Of a stretch of DNA of 64,000 nt, positions 28,011 to 38,121 are shown piece after piece. Origin of the DNA: Stutzerimonas stutzeri (lineage in GTDB: Bacteria; Pseudomonadota; Gammaproteobacteria; Pseudomonadales; Pseudomonadaceae); NCBI RefSeq assembly GCF_002909485.1, contig NZ_PPXG01000001.1, positions 124,001 to 188,000 of the forward strand, read 5' to 3'. A program made the position numbers and the translations under genes. How positions within the stretch are numbered: the first letter of the stretch is position 1; each line of letters starts with the position of its first letter. Under the pieces are notes generated by a model. That model saw only the letters and a list, made by a program, of their open reading frames with translations, did no database searches and had not been told where the DNA came from.

Positions 28011-28780
28011 GCCAGGCACGTCGTCTTACCGGCCCGAAGAAGTATCTTGCTGTCGTTCTGGCAATCCTGTTCATTCTGTCGATCTGGCAGGCCGCCGCAT
28101 GGAGCTTGCCGGCCTTTCTGATGCCGGGCATTCCGACCGTCTTCGAACGCCTGTTCATGACCATCCAGCAACCGGAGTTCCGTGAGGGGCTTTACGGGAG
28201 CATGAGTCGCCTCGGCAGTGGCTACAGCTTTGCACTGCTGTTCGGCATCGGCTTTGGCCTGGTTGGCGGGGTGCTGTTTTTCTTCCGCGAGATTCTGCGC
28301 TCGGCCATCGTCATCCTGCAGTCGATTCCCTCGATTGCCTGGGTGCCGCTGTTTCTGATCGTCATGGGCTTCGGCAACCTGCCAATCATCGTCGTGGTGG
28401 CGCTGGCGGCCTTCTTCCCCATGGCGCTGTCGGTGATGAATGCCACCGAAAGCGTGCAGCCGGTGCATGTCGCGGCTGCGCGGGTGATGGGTGCGTCACG
28501 CTGGCAGTTGCTGCGCCGCGTTTATCTGCCGGCGGTGATGCCTGAATTGATCACCGGTGCTCAGCTGGCTTTCGGCAACGCCTGGCGTGCGCTGATTTCC
28601 GCTGAAATGCTGATCGGTTTCGGCCAGGGGCTGGGACGTTCGCTGGCGTATTCCGGTGAGATCGCCGATATGGTCGGGGTGATGATGAATATCTTAGTGA
28701 TCGCCATCCTCGCCACGCTGATCGATCAGGTGGTGCTGGAAAAATTCAAGCAACGGATGCTGCGTTACCAATACGTCTGA
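28007..28780 (+). CDS. ABC importer permease
   Basis: A 257-aa inner-membrane protein with about six helices of the BPD_transp_1 type. The cytoplasmic coupling loop (EAA motif) is visible as AARVMGASRWQLLRRVYLPA. It matches the SsuC/TauC/NrtB permease group and completes the importer with the two upstream genes. It is followed 10 bp later by a second, unrelated type of binding protein. Confidence 0.93.
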   Translation: MSQARRLTGPKKYLAVVLAILFILSIWQAAAWSLPAFLMPGIPTVFERLFMTIQQPEFREGLYGSMSRLGSGYSFALLFGIGFGLVGGVLFFFREILRSAIVILQSIPSIAWVPLFLIVMGFGNLPIIVVVALAAFFPMALSVMNATESVQPVHVAAARVMGASRWQLLRRVYLPAVMPELITGAQLAFGNAWRALISAEMLIGFGQGLGRSLAYSGEIADMVGVMMNILVIAILATLIDQVVLEKFKQRMLRYQYV

Positions 28781-28790
28781 GGTCGCTGCC

Positions 28791-29486
28791 GTGCGCGTAT
28801 TACCGCTTCTAGTCTTGTTGCCGGCCTTGCTGGGACCGGTCCTGGCATCTGCTCAGCCGCTGCATGCGACGCTGCCCGAATACCGCATGCTGTCGAGCAC
28901 CGAAACGGACAGCTTCGAGTCGGCACTGCTGGAGGCTTTGGCTGAGGCGCTGGGGCAGGCGGTGACTATCACGCAGCAGCTCGACAGCGCTGACCTGCGG
29001 CTGGGATCGGCGGACACCGGCCCGCTCTACTACCAGCCCGTTCCCGCTGCTCTGACGGCCAACGAAGGTGGTGTCGCCGATTGGCAGCACCTGCGCGATC
29101 AGCCGGTCTGCCTCGTTGCGGCCAGCCCTTACGCGCAATTGGTTGCACAGCGCTTCGGCGCACAGCCGCGTGAATACCCCAGCACTGCACATGCCCTGAT
29201 CGGTCTCAAACTGGGCGAGTGCCGCGCAGTTGTCGATGACCAGCGTCTGCTCACAGAAATGGCAAAGCTGCCCGAATGGCGTCGTTACAACAGCCTGCTG
29301 CCGGCTCTGGAGGAGGGCAAGCAGCAGCTGCGTATCGCCACGCCGGATGCTGCGCTACAGGCTCGCATCGACGGATTGCTGGCGCAGTGGAAGGCAGAGG
29401 GAGCGCTGGAAGAACTGATCCGCTTCTGGATCGATGAGGTGGCCTTCCAAGCCTACGTGTTGGCCGATACTCTGGACTGCCACTAA
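28791..29486 (+). CDS. Second periplasmic solute-binding-like protein in the ABC operon
   Basis: A 231-aa exported protein with a signal peptide (VLPLLVLLPALLGPVLASA). The pattern resembles family 3 amino-acid-type binding proteins (SBP_bac_3): a short first lobe, LRDQPVCLVAASPYAQLV, LKLGECRAVVDDQRLL, and a C-terminal ALEELIRFWID. The best start is GTG 28791, with GAGGT overlapping the permease stop region. It is short for the family and weakly conserved, so it may be a sensor or accessory protein rather than a transport receptor. Its place as fourth gene in the importer operon is the main clue. Confidence 0.75.
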   Translation: MRVLPLLVLLPALLGPVLASAQPLHATLPEYRMLSSTETDSFESALLEALAEALGQAVTITQQLDSADLRLGSADTGPLYYQPVPAALTANEGGVADWQHLRDQPVCLVAASPYAQLVAQRFGAQPREYPSTAHALIGLKLGECRAVVDDQRLLTEMAKLPEWRRYNSLLPALEEGKQQLRIATPDAALQARIDGLLAQWKAEGALEELIRFWIDEVAFQAYVLADTLDCH

Positions 29487-29507
29487 CAAAACCACCTGCT
29501 AAAGCGT

Positions 29508-29559
29508 AGCAGCGGATGCTGGCGAGCATTGCACATCGCCAACAACCGCTGCCGCTGCT
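29508..29559. terminator. Nested hairpin between convergent genes
   Basis: AGCAGCGG pairs with CCGCTGCT, and inside it TGGCGA pairs with TCGCCA. The element sits exactly between the convergent ABC operon and pagL and probably acts in both directions, though T-runs are weak. Confidence 0.5.
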
Positions 29560-30077
29560 TAGAACTGGCGGCTGTAGAACAGCGAGTAGGACTCGATGCC
29601 ATCGTTGGGTTGCTTGATGCCGGCATTGGAGTAGTGCATGGCGCGAATGCCGACCTTCTGCGCATGGGGCAGCTTCAGGCCGGCGCCAATGCGGTTTTCG
29701 AAGTTGAACGAGGAGCCCAGCTGCTGCTCGCCGACGTCGGTCTTGGAGAAGAAGGCGACACCGACACCGCCTTCGACGAAGGGCGTGTACTTGAAGCCGC
29801 TGAACTCATAAACAAACACCGGGGCGAAGGACAGCGAGTGCGCGGCGGTGTAGTCGTCGCCGCCTTCCCAGTAGGTGTAGGCGGCATCCCAGTAGCCGCT
29901 CAGATGGCCTGTGTCGCTGTTGAGCCAACTCTTGTCCCAGTCGAATGCCAGGCCGGCGCGGTAGCTCATATCGCCCTGGCCGGTCACGCCCAGGGAGCCG
30001 GAAAACTCGGCTGCGGTGGCAGAGGCGGTGCCGGTCAGAAGGGCCAGTGCCAAAGGCAGTGCAAAGCGTTTTTTCAT
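29559..30077 (-). CDS. pagL: Lipid A 3-O-deacylase (acyloxyacyl hydrolase)
   Basis: A 172-aa outer-membrane beta-barrel enzyme that removes the 3-position acyl chain of lipid A, lowering its endotoxicity and helping membrane adaptation. It has a signal peptide (ALPLALALLTGTASATAAE) and ends in an aromatic residue (YSRQF), as outer-membrane proteins do. The catalytic triad of P. aeruginosa PagL is reproduced: His and Ser in MHYSNAGIKQPNDGIES, with the Glu exactly 12 residues after the Ser. ATG 30077 follows GAGGAAAG. Length matches P. aeruginosa PagL. It lies downstream of the efflux operon but has its own leader. Confidence 0.94.
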   Translation of the reverse strand: MKKRFALPLALALLTGTASATAAEFSGSLGVTGQGDMSYRAGLAFDWDKSWLNSDTGHLSGYWDAAYTYWEGGDDYTAAHSLSFAPVFVYEFSGFKYTPFVEGGVGVAFFSKTDVGEQQLGSSFNFENRIGAGLKLPHAQKVGIRAMHYSNAGIKQPNDGIESYSLFYSRQF

Positions 30078-30123
30078 ATTTCTTTCCTCATTTTTATTGC
30101 TCACCAGAACGGTGTTGCAAGGA

Positions 30124-30147
30124 GGGGCCGCTCGGCAGACCGGCCCC
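30124..30147 (-). terminator. Hairpin after the RND efflux operon
   Basis: GGGGCCG, a 10-nt loop and CGGCCCC lie 5 bp downstream of the outer-membrane channel gene, followed on the minus strand by TCCTTG. A plausible but not classical terminator. Confidence 0.45.
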
Positions 30148-30152
30148 GCCAG

Positions 30153-31577
30153 TTACTGCGGGGTTTCGTTATGCAGCGCGAAGCGTTCTTCCCAGCCACC
30201 ACCCAACGCCTTGTACAGCAGAATTTCCCTGTTCAACTGTAATAGCTGGTCGCTGAGCAACTGCCGCTGCGAGGCGAACAGTTCGCGCTGAGCGTCGAGC
30301 ACGGTCAGGTAGGCATCCACGCCCTCGTCGTAACGCTGGCGCGCCAGTTGATAGTAGTCCTGGTTGTTCTCGACCAGATCACTCTGGGCCAGCACCTGTT
30401 CGCCGAGGTTGTCGCGCGCGGCCAGGCCATCGGCCACTTCACGGAAGGCCGTCTGGATACTCTTTTCATACGCTGCGACGTTGATGTCCTTCTGGACTTC
30501 GGCGTACTCCAGGTTGGCCTTGAGCCGCCCGGCGGTGAAGATCGGGATATTGATCTGCGGCATCAGGCTCCAGGTTCCGGAACCTGCGTCGAACAGGCCG
30601 CTCAGCTCGCTGCTGGCGGTGCCAGCGGCACCCGTCAGGCCGATGCTTGGGAAGAACGCCGCCCGTGCTGCGCCGATATTGGCATTGGCGGCGAGTAGGC
30701 GATGTTCGGCGGCACGGATATCCGGCCGACGAAGCAGCAGGTCGGCTGGCAGACCTGCGGGAAACTCGGCAAGCAGATCCATCTGCGGCTTGTCGGCATC
30801 CTGCAGGTCCGCCGGAATACCGGTGCCGAGCAGCAGGCGCAGGGCATTGGCATCTTCGGCAATGAGCCGCTTATACAGTGCCTTCTGCGTACGCGCCTGA
30901 TCGACCAGGGTGCGCGCCTGGCGGACGTCCAGTGCCGAGGCGGTGCCCGCTTCGGCAGTGGCCTTGATCAGCTCCAGGCTTTCTTGATAGCTGTCGAGGG
31001 TTGCCTCGGTCAGCTTCAGTTGGGCCTGGTCGGTGCGCCAGTTGAAGTAGGCCGTGGCCACGTCGCTGACGAGCGCGATCTGCACGCTGCGCTGTGCTTC
31101 GGCCGTGGCCAGGTATTGCTCCAGTGCCGCTCGGCTGAGGCTGCGGATACGCCCGAAGACGTCCAGCTCATAGGCCACGCCGAGTGATACGTCGTACTGG
31201 CTCTGGATGCCCGATACGCCGTTCGGCGACAGGTCATCCGGCAGGCGTTGGCGAGCACCGCCAGCGCCGGCATCGATGCTGGGAAACAGCTCGGAACGCT
31301 GGATACGGTGCAATGCCCGGTAGGCTTCGACGTTCAGTATGGCCTGGCGCAGGTCGCGGTTGTTGTCCAGCGCCACGCCGACCAATTGGCGCAATGCTGG
31401 GTCGCGGAAAAATTCCTGCCAGGCCAGGTCTGCGGCGCTCTTGCCGCCTTCCTGGTCATAAGCCGTACCTGGTGCCCAGTTGGCTGCAATGGGCGCTTCC
31501 GGGCGCTCGTATTCGGGGATCAGGCTGCAGCCGGACAACGCCAGAGTCACCGCGACGGTTAGATACTTGAGACTCAT
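30153..31577 (-). CDS. Outer-membrane efflux channel lipoprotein (OprM/TtgI-like)
   Basis: A 474-aa TolC-type channel. The N-terminus [19 protein letters not shown] has a lipobox with Cys17, followed by [10 protein letters not shown], as in OprM/TtgC/TtgI/SrpC. Two outer membrane efflux repeats follow, with [36 protein letters not shown] marking the boundary. It forms the exit duct of a tripartite pump with the two upstream genes; its start overlaps the RND gene by 4 bp. Confidence 0.94.
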   Translation of the reverse strand: MSLKYLTVAVTLALSGCSLIPEYERPEAPIAANWAPGTAYDQEGGKSAADLAWQEFFRDPALRQLVGVALDNNRDLRQAILNVEAYRALHRIQRSELFPSIDAGAGGARQRLPDDLSPNGVSGIQSQYDVSLGVAYELDVFGRIRSLSRAALEQYLATAEAQRSVQIALVSDVATAYFNWRTDQAQLKLTEATLDSYQESLELIKATAEAGTASALDVRQARTLVDQARTQKALYKRLIAEDANALRLLLGTGIPADLQDADKPQMDLLAEFPAGLPADLLLRRPDIRAAEHRLLAANANIGAARAAFFPSIGLTGAAGTASSELSGLFDAGSGTWSLMPQINIPIFTAGRLKANLEYAEVQKDINVAAYEKSIQTAFREVADGLAARDNLGEQVLAQSDLVENNQDYYQLARQRYDEGVDAYLTVLDAQRELFASQRQLLSDQLLQLNREILLYKALGGGWEERFALHNETPQ

Positions 31578-34500
31578 ACACTTTCTCCTTCGTCGGCTTT
31601 CTTGCGGCCCTCAAACAACGTAACCACCAACACATAGAACAGCGGTACGAAGAACACCGCGAGCACCGTGGCGGTGATCATCCCGCCGACTACACCGGTG
31701 GCTACCGAGTGCTGGCTGCCGGCACCGGCGCCACTGGCCAGGGCCATCGGCATTACGCCGAGGGTGAATGCCAGGGAGGTCATGACGATCGGGCGCAGCC
31801 GCAGCCGGGCGGCATGGGTCGCGGCCTGGACCAGCGGCATGCCTTCCTTCTCGTACAGGTCCTTGGCGAACTCGACGATGAGGATGGCGTTCTTCGCCGA
31901 CAGACCGACGGTGGTCATCAAACCGATCTGGAAGTACACATCAGCGTTCAGCTCACGCATCAGCGTGGCCAATACCGCACCGAGGATGCCCAGCGGCACC
32001 ACCAGCATCACCGAGACCGGCACCGACCAGCTCTCATAGAGTGCAGCCAGGCAGAGAAACACGATCAGTACGGTGAGCGCATAGAGCATGGGCGCCTGGT
32101 CGCCGGTCTGGATTTCCTCATAGGACAGGCCGCTGTAGCTCAGGCCGATGCCAGGCGGCAGCTGCTGCATGATCTCGGCGATGGCGAACATGGCGTCGCC
32201 GGTGCTGTAGCCGGAGGCCGGCTCGCCGAGGATTTGCACCGAGGAGATGCCGCCGTAGCGCTCCAGCTTGGGTGAGCCGAACGCCCATTCGCCGGTGGCG
32301 AAGGCCGAGAACGGCACCATCTCACCCAGGTTATTGCGCACGTACCACTTGTCGAAGTCTTCCGGCGAGATGCGCGAATCGTCCTGGCCCTGGATGTAGA
32401 CGCGCTTGACGCGGCCCTGGTCGATGAAGTCGTTGACATACATCGAGCCCCAAGCAGCGCTCATGGTCTGGTTGATCGAGGCGATGCTGACCTGCAATGC
32501 GCGGGCCTTCTCGTCGTCAATGTTGACCTGGAACTGCGGCTCGTCATCCTTGCCGTTGGGGCGCACGGCATTCAGCTTCGGGTGCTCGCTGGCCAATTGC
32601 AGAAACTGGTTGCGTGCGTCCATCAGAGCTTCGTGGCCGAGGCTCGCATTATCCTGCAGGAACAGGTCGAAGCCCATGGCATTACCCATTTCCAGAATCG
32701 CTGGCGGCACGAAGGCCATCACCGTGGCGTCCTTGATCCCGGCGAAGTGGGCATTGGCGCGCTCGGCAAGGCTGAATACATCCTGGCCATCATCGGCGCG
32801 CTGATCCCAGCCCTTGAGCATGACTAGGCCAAGGCCGGAGTTCTGCCCGCGACCGGCGAAGTTGAAGCCATTGACGGTGAACACGTGCTCAATCAGCTCG
32901 CCTTCCTCGTCCTTCAGGTGCTCTTGCACCTGCTGGAGGACCGCTTCGGTCCGCTCGGAGGTCGAGTTCACCGGCATGCGCACTTCCACGATCATCAGCC
33001 CCTGGTCCTCGTTGGGCAGGAAGGCCTTGGGGATCTGGGTGAACAGGTAGCCAGTGCCGGCGGTAACCAGCACGAACGCCAGCAGGTAGCGCCCGCGATT
33101 CTTGAGCATGCCGCTGACGCCGCGTTCGAAGCGATTCGTGCCACGGTCGAAAACACGGTTGAACCAGCCGAAGAAGCCTTTTTTCTCGTGATGGGCGTCA
33201 CCTGTGGGCTTCTTCAGGAGGGTGGCGCACAGCGCCGGGGTGAAAATCAGCGCAACCAATACCGACAGGCTCATACAGAGCACGATGGTCACGGCGAACT
33301 GCTTATAGATGATGCCCGCTGAACCGCCGAAGAAGGCCATGGGCACGAACACCGCTGACAGCACCAGGCCGATGCCGACCAGTGCGCCCTGAATCTGTCC
33401 CATGGATTTGCGCGTCGCTTCCAGCGGCGTCAGCCCTTCCTCATGCATCAGGCGTTCGACGTTCTCCACCACCACGATGGCGTCATCCACCAGCAGACCG
33501 ATGGCCAGCACCATGGCGTACATGGTTAGCACGTTGATGCTGAGGCCGAAGTAGGGCAGCAGAGCGAAGGCGCCGAGCAGCACCACAGGCACCGCCAGGG
33601 TTGGAATCAGCGTGGCCCGGAAGTTCTGCAGGAACAGGTACATCACCAGAAACACCAGTACCACGGCTTCGATGATGGTAAACACCACCGAGCTGATCGA
33701 GGCTTCCACCACCGGTGTAGTGTCGTAGGGGTAGATCACCTCGATGCCTTCGGGCAGATAAGCCTTCTGCTTCTCCATCTGGGCCTTCACCGCTTCCACG
33801 GTTTCCAGCAGGTTGCCGCCCGAAGTCAGGCGCAGCGCCAGCCCGGCCGTTGGCTGGCCATTACGCTTGCTGGAGATCGAGAAGTTATCGGATCCCAGTT
33901 CGACTTGGGCCACGTCCTTGATACGGACCTGTGAGCCGTCAGCCTTGACCTTGACCAGGATTTCCTCGAATTCCGGCGGTGTGGTCATGCGGGTTTTGCC
34001 CAGTACGGTGGCATTCAGCTGCACGCCGCTGCGGGTCGGCAAACCGCCGAGCTGGCCGGAGGAAACCTGTACGTTCTGCTCGCGAATCGCGTCTGCGACA
34101 TCGCTGGGGGTCAGCTGGTAGCTGTTGAGCTTGGCCGGATCTAGCCAGATGCGCATGGCGTAAGGCGAGCCAAACAGCATGTAGTCACCGACGCCGTCGA
34201 TGCGCGAAATCGGGTCCTGCAACTGCGAGGCGGCCAGGTTGGCAAGGTCGAAGTTGTCCATCTTGCCGGTGCTGTCCAGCAGGCTGACGATCAGGAAAAA
34301 GTTCTGCTGGAATTTCACCACCCGCAGACCCTGGCGCTGCACTTCTTCAGGCAGCCTGGGCGTGGCCAGCTGCAGCTTGTTCTGCACCTGGACCTGGGCG
34401 ATGTCGGGGTCGGTGCCCTGCTCGAATGTAACGATGATGGTCATGCTGCCGTCGGAGCTGCTTTCGGCGGACATGTAGCGGAAACCGTCGAGGCCGCTGA

Positions 34501-34705
34501 GCTGCTGCTCAATGACCTGCACCACGGTGTCTTGCACTGTCTGCGCCGAGGCACCGGGGTAGCTGACCTGGATCGAAACTGCCGGAGCGGCAATATTCGG
34601 GTACTGGCTGATCGGCATTTTCACCAATGACAACGCGCCGGCGAGCATGGCCACGATGGCCAGCACCCAGGCGAAGATCGGCCTGTCGATAAAGAAACGG
34701 GACAT
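31574..34705 (-). CDS. RND efflux transporter, HAE1 family (TtgH/SrpB/TbtB/MexB-like)
   Basis: A 1043-aa proton-driven inner-membrane pump. It starts [20 protein letters not shown], has the two-fold repeat of a helix followed by a large periplasmic loop, and carries the proton-relay aspartates in [20 protein letters not shown] of helix 4. The C-terminal half has [20 protein letters not shown]. Length fits the HAE1 family (1040-1050). With the TtgV-like regulator divergent to the operon, the closest named systems are TtgGHI, SrpABC and TbtABM, which export solvents, antibiotics and organotins. The actual substrates here are inference. It starts 14 bp after the adaptor gene. Confidence 0.95.
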   Translation of the reverse strand: MSRFFIDRPIFAWVLAIVAMLAGALSLVKMPISQYPNIAAPAVSIQVSYPGASAQTVQDTVVQVIEQQLSGLDGFRYMSAESSSDGSMTIIVTFEQGTDPDIAQVQVQNKLQLATPRLPEEVQRQGLRVVKFQQNFFLIVSLLDSTGKMDNFDLANLAASQLQDPISRIDGVGDYMLFGSPYAMRIWLDPAKLNSYQLTPSDVADAIREQNVQVSSGQLGGLPTRSGVQLNATVLGKTRMTTPPEFEEILVKVKADGSQVRIKDVAQVELGSDNFSISSKRNGQPTAGLALRLTSGGNLLETVEAVKAQMEKQKAYLPEGIEVIYPYDTTPVVEASISSVVFTIIEAVVLVFLVMYLFLQNFRATLIPTLAVPVVLLGAFALLPYFGLSINVLTMYAMVLAIGLLVDDAIVVVENVERLMHEEGLTPLEATRKSMGQIQGALVGIGLVLSAVFVPMAFFGGSAGIIYKQFAVTIVLCMSLSVLVALIFTPALCATLLKKPTGDAHHEKKGFFGWFNRVFDRGTNRFERGVSGMLKNRGRYLLAFVLVTAGTGYLFTQIPKAFLPNEDQGLMIVEVRMPVNSTSERTEAVLQQVQEHLKDEEGELIEHVFTVNGFNFAGRGQNSGLGLVMLKGWDQRADDGQDVFSLAERANAHFAGIKDATVMAFVPPAILEMGNAMGFDLFLQDNASLGHEALMDARNQFLQLASEHPKLNAVRPNGKDDEPQFQVNIDDEKARALQVSIASINQTMSAAWGSMYVNDFIDQGRVKRVYIQGQDDSRISPEDFDKWYVRNNLGEMVPFSAFATGEWAFGSPKLERYGGISSVQILGEPASGYSTGDAMFAIAEIMQQLPPGIGLSYSGLSYEEIQTGDQAPMLYALTVLIVFLCLAALYESWSVPVSVMLVVPLGILGAVLATLMRELNADVYFQIGLMTTVGLSAKNAILIVEFAKDLYEKEGMPLVQAATHAARLRLRPIVMTSLAFTLGVMPMALASGAGAGSQHSVATGVVGGMITATVLAVFFVPLFYVLVVTLFEGRKKADEGESV

Positions 34706-34719
34706 TAAGCTTCAGCTCC

Positions 34720-35871
34720 TCAGTTGGCCGCAGCGGCGGTTGGCGTAGGGCTGAACTCGTCGACCAGCTTGACGTTCTTGGCCTCTACCGGCTTGACGGT
34801 GATGCCGCTGCGCACACGCTGAGTGCCTTCGGTGACCACCCGCTCGCCATCGGCGATGCCCTTACCGATCAGCCAGGCATTGCCGACAGTGCGCAGGGTC
34901 TCGACTTCACGGAGTTCGACGCTGTCGTCCGACTTGACCACCCAGACGCTGGGCACACCGCGTACATCGCGGCTTACCGCCTGTTGCGGCACCAGGATGG
35001 CCTCCTGCTGAGTGCCCTCCTTGAGCAGTGCGTGGACGAACATGCCGGGCAGCAACTTGCGGTCGGGGTTGGGGAACTCGGCGCGCAGGGTCACGGAACC
35101 TGTGGTCGGGGCGACGCTGACCTCTGAGAACTTCAGCGTGCCAGTCAATGGATAGGCACTGCCGTCATCCAGGGTCAGGCTGACTTGGGCCTGATCCTCA
35201 CCAGTGCTCTGCAGTCGCCCGGAGTCCAGCGCGCGACGCAACTCAAGCAGCTTGGTGATGGGCTGGTTGACGTCTACATAGATCGGGTCGAGCTGGGTAA
35301 CGGTGGACAGTTCCTGGGCCTGGCCATTGGTCACCAGTGCGCCTTCGGAGACTGCCGAACGCCCGATGCGCCCGGAAATCGGTGCCAGCACTTCGGTGTA
35401 CTGCACATTAATGCGCGTCACCTGAACTTCGGCCTGGGCTTGTTTCCAAGCGGCCAGAGCATCGTCGTACTGCTGGCGGCTGACTGCGTTGGTCTTGAGC
35501 AGGCGCTCGTAGCGCTTGGCGAGATTCTCGGCGGTGACCAGGTTGGCCTTGGCGCGCGCCAGCTCGGCTTCATAGGTGCGCGGGTCGATCTGGTAGAGCT
35601 GCTGGCCCTTCTTCACTTCGCTGCCTTCGGTAAACAGGCGCTGTTGGACGATGCCGGACACCTGCGGACGGACCTCGGCGATACGGTAAGCCGAGGTCCG
35701 TCCGGGTAGATCGGTAGTCAGTGTCAGCGGCCGGGCCTGCACGCTATACACGCCGACCTCCGGGACAGGTGGGGCGCTGGCTACCGGCTCTTCATTGGAA
35801 CAGCCGACCAACAAAAACAGGGCCGTCAGAGGAACCAACGGCCTGGCACGCAAGAATTTAGTGTGTATCAC
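34720..35871 (-). CDS. RND efflux periplasmic adaptor lipoprotein (TtgG/SrpA/MexA-like)
   Basis: A 383-aa membrane fusion protein that bridges the RND pump and the outer-membrane channel. The signal peptide ends in a lipobox (ALFLLVGCSNEEP, Cys24). The lipoyl half-motifs flank a helical hairpin: VRPQVSGIVQQRLFTEGSEVKKGQ and LAPISGRIGRSAVSEGALV. The best start is GTG 35871 (MIHTKFL), with GGAG 8 nt upstream. It is the first gene of the three-gene operon; the promoter lies in the 219-bp gap shared with the divergent iclR-type gene. Confidence 0.94.
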   Translation of the reverse strand: MIHTKFLRARPLVPLTALFLLVGCSNEEPVASAPPVPEVGVYSVQARPLTLTTDLPGRTSAYRIAEVRPQVSGIVQQRLFTEGSEVKKGQQLYQIDPRTYEAELARAKANLVTAENLAKRYERLLKTNAVSRQQYDDALAAWKQAQAEVQVTRINVQYTEVLAPISGRIGRSAVSEGALVTNGQAQELSTVTQLDPIYVDVNQPITKLLELRRALDSGRLQSTGEDQAQVSLTLDDGSAYPLTGTLKFSEVSVAPTTGSVTLRAEFPNPDRKLLPGMFVHALLKEGTQQEAILVPQQAVSRDVRGVPSVWVVKSDDSVELREVETLRTVGNAWLIGKGIADGERVVTEGTQRVRSGITVKPVEAKNVKLVDEFSPTPTAAAAN

Positions 35872-35887
35872 CTGTATTTCTCCTTGA

Positions 35888-35907
35888 GATACATATCATC
35901 ATGTATC
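35888..35907. promoter_or_regulatory. Candidate operator of the efflux operon
   Basis: GATACAT, a 6-bp spacer and ATGTATC form a perfect inverted repeat right upstream of the adaptor gene start, and a further GTATC half-site follows at 35923-35927. It overlaps where the pump promoter or leader should be, so binding by the TtgV-like IclR protein would block expression (inference). Confidence 0.55.
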
Positions 35908-36090
35908 GTTATGCGGGCTAGTGTATCAGTAGGCGGTTCGGTCTCGCCAAAACAAAACTGTCCGCACAGGGTGTCGAGCGAATGCTTGCTGGCAGTGACG
36001 GGTCAGAAGGAGAGATTGTGATTGGCGTACAAACGGCGGCTGCCGGACAATGACGGCACGGCGAGCGGGGCAAATACAGGAGAGGTATCG

Positions 36091-36108
36091 ATGACTCAAA
36101 CGGACTAG
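36091..36108 (+). other. Original start of the iclR-type gene, interrupted by an in-frame TAG
   Basis: A well-placed AGGAGAGG precedes ATG 36091, which reads MTQTD and then TAG at 36106-36108. After the stop the same frame continues without a break through [11 protein letters not shown] into the conserved [11 protein letters not shown] of the IclR protein. The N-terminus of P. putida TtgV (as I recall it) aligns with this reading, so the amber codon is in the true coding frame. Confidence 0.8.
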
Positions 36109-36141
36109 ATTGGCGGCGGCGGCAAGCATGCCGGTATTCAG

Positions 36142-36873
36142 GTGATTGCCCGTGCGGCGGCGGTCATGCGTGCCTTGGGTAACAATCCGCAGGGTCTGAG
36201 CCTGGCGGCCATCGCGCAGATCGTCGATCTGCCGCGCTCGACGGTGCAGCGCATCATCAATGCACTGGAAAGTGAATATCTGGTTGAAACCCTGGGGCCG
36301 AGTGGCGGTTTCCGGCTGGGCCCGGCGCTGGGCCAACTGATCAGTCAGACACAAACCGACATCATTTCATTGCTCAGGCCGCACATGCTGGACCTGTCCG
36401 AGCGGCTTCAGGAGTCGGTCTGTCTGAGCGCGTTGGTTGGCGACAAGGTTTATGTCCTCGATCGCACCATTGCCGAGCGCGAGTTGCGAGTCGTGTTTCC
36501 CATCGGTATCAAAGCTCCGGCCTATGCCACGGCTGGCGGCAAGGCGCATCTGGCCACGCTGTCGGAAGAGGGACTACGGCAGTTGCTGCCTGACCCGTTG
36601 CCAAATCTGACGCCTAAAACACTGAATCTGGCGGAGCTGCGTGAGCAACTGGCGCTGATCCGTGCCGGCGCCGTGGCTGAGGACCACGGTGAGCTGATCG
36701 AAGGGTTGAGTTCATTTTCGGTTCTGTTGGACACCTACCAAGGGAGTTACAGCATCTCCGTGGTGGTTCCGACACCCCGAGTGGTTTCCCATGGGGAGGC
36801 GCTCAATCAGGCGCTGCTGCTGTGCAAACAGAATGTCGAGCGGGCCATAGGACGGACTGCACGCGAAGCGTGA
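36142..36873 (+). CDS. IclR-family repressor, TtgV/SrpS-like (N-terminus cut by amber codon)
   Basis: As drawn, translation starts at GTG 36142 and gives 243 aa. The winged helix-turn-helix is intact ([24 protein letters not shown]), followed by the IclR effector domain ([40 protein letters not shown]). The sequence is close throughout to TtgV of P. putida, a drug- and solvent-responsive repressor of ttgGHI. It is divergent from the RND operon, the usual position of the pump repressor. The normal start is 36091, but codon 6 there is TAG, so 17 residues are lost unless the stop is read through; no good ribosome site precedes the GTG. Loss or low level of the protein would raise pump expression. 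Confidence 0.8.
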   Translation: MIARAAAVMRALGNNPQGLSLAAIAQIVDLPRSTVQRIINALESEYLVETLGPSGGFRLGPALGQLISQTQTDIISLLRPHMLDLSERLQESVCLSALVGDKVYVLDRTIAERELRVVFPIGIKAPAYATAGGKAHLATLSEEGLRQLLPDPLPNLTPKTLNLAELREQLALIRAGAVAEDHGELIEGLSSFSVLLDTYQGSYSISVVVPTPRVVSHGEALNQALLLCKQNVERAIGRTAREA

Positions 36874-36894
36874 AGCCCTGCTCAGGGGCTTTTT
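36874..36894 (+). terminator. Rho-independent terminator of the iclR-type gene
   Basis: AGCCC, a short loop and GGGGCT followed by TTTTT start immediately after the TGA of the regulator gene. It overlaps the 3' end of the convergent SCO gene. Confidence 0.75.
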
Positions 36895-37493
36895 GTCAGC
36901 ACTTTCGTCAGGGCATCCGGCAAGGCTTCCAGTTTGAACGGCGCGCGGATATGCCCGCGCAGGGTGCCGTCGGGGGCGATCAGGGCCAGATTACCGCTGT
37001 GGGCGACGCTGTAGTCGCCTTCGGTTGCGCTGGCTGGAACGAACGGTAGGCCCAGCGCCTTGGATAATTTTTGCAGCTGCGCCATCTCGCCGGTCAGCCC
37101 GGTAAAACCCGCGCGGTAGTAGCCCAGGTAGGTTTTCAGCTGCTCGGGCGTGTCGCGTGCCGGATCGGCGGTGACCAGTACCAGTTGCAGTCGTTCGCGT
37201 ACTTCGCCCGGCAATTGCCCCAAGACCCGGCGCATGTCGCTGAGCGTGGTGGGGCAGATATCCGGACAGGCGGTGAAGCCGAAGAAGAGGATATGCCAGT
37301 GGTCACGCAGTGACTGAGTGTTGAAGGGCTGGCCGTCCTGGTCGATCAGCTCGATGTTGGGCAGGGCGCGCTCGCGCGGTAGCAGCAAGAGGTTCGCGTC
37401 GTCCATTAGGGCGTTGCGATCCAGCGCGAGGGCGGGAAGGGTGAAAAAGAGCATGCCCATCAGCAGGCAGCGCAGTTGCAGGGAATCGAGCAT
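36882..37493 (-). CDS. SCO1/SenC family copper chaperone
   Basis: A 203-aa periplasm-facing thioredoxin-fold protein with an N-terminal hydrophobic segment (CLLMGMLFFTLPALA). The copper site is formed by CPDIC within FGFTACPDICPTTL and the distal His in SVAHSGNLALIAPDG. SCO proteins insert copper in the CuA or CuB centres of heme-copper oxidases; in pseudomonads one member assists cbb3 assembly. This copy stands apart from the oxidase genes, upstream of apt on the same strand, and is convergent with the IclR gene. Confidence 0.92.
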   Translation of the reverse strand: MLDSLQLRCLLMGMLFFTLPALALDRNALMDDANLLLLPRERALPNIELIDQDGQPFNTQSLRDHWHILFFGFTACPDICPTTLSDMRRVLGQLPGEVRERLQLVLVTADPARDTPEQLKTYLGYYRAGFTGLTGEMAQLQKLSKALGLPFVPASATEGDYSVAHSGNLALIAPDGTLRGHIRAPFKLEALPDALTKVLTKSP

Positions 37494-37561
37494 GACAATC
37501 TCGTTTTGCAGAGGGCTTGGCCAGGCGTGAAGCCCGCCGCAAGGGCGAGCTGTCGTGGTTT

Positions 37562-38110
37562 TTAGCGCTCGTTCAGCTCGAATGCAGTCAGGGTAAAGGT
37601 GGGAATGTCCATGTCCTGCAGCTTGCGCGAGCCGCCCAGTTCGGGAAGATCGATGATCGCAGCGGCTTCGTAAATGTGGGCGCCCATGCGACGAACCAGT
37701 TGGGCTGCCGCGATGAAGGTTCCACCCGTGGCAATCAGGTCATCGAGCAGCAGTACCGAATCACCTTCGCAGAGGCTGTCGGCATGGACTTCGAGAAAGG
37801 CTTCGCCGTATTCGCTCTGGTAGGACTCGACCAGCACATCGGCAGGCAGTTTGCCCTTCTTGCGGAACAGAATCAGTGGTTTGTTCAGTTCATAGGCGAT
37901 GATCGAGCCAATGATGAAACCGCGAGCATCCAGCGCGCCGATATGGCTGAACTCGGTTTCCACGTAGCGCTGAATCAGGCTGTCGGCAACCATGCGCAGG
38001 GCCTTGGGCGATTGCAACAGCGGGGTAATGTCTCGAAACACCACGCCGGGGCTGGGGAAATCCGGCACGGGGCGAATCAGTTTCTTGATGCTGAATTCAT
38101 CGAAGATCAT
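37562..38110 (-). CDS. apt: Adenine phosphoribosyltransferase
   Basis: A 182-aa enzyme joining adenine and PRPP to AMP for purine salvage. It starts [19 protein letters not shown], with [12 protein letters not shown] and the PRPP loop [16 protein letters not shown] 38110 follows GGAGCCCC. Length matches the family. It lies 11 bp downstream of anr on the same strand, the conserved apt-anr order of pseudomonads. Confidence 0.96.
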   Translation of the reverse strand: MIFDEFSIKKLIRPVPDFPSPGVVFRDITPLLQSPKALRMVADSLIQRYVETEFSHIGALDARGFIIGSIIAYELNKPLILFRKKGKLPADVLVESYQSEYGEAFLEVHADSLCEGDSVLLLDDLIATGGTFIAAAQLVRRMGAHIYEAAAIIDLPELGGSRKLQDMDIPTFTLTAFELNER

Positions 38111-38121
38111 CAGGGGCTCCT

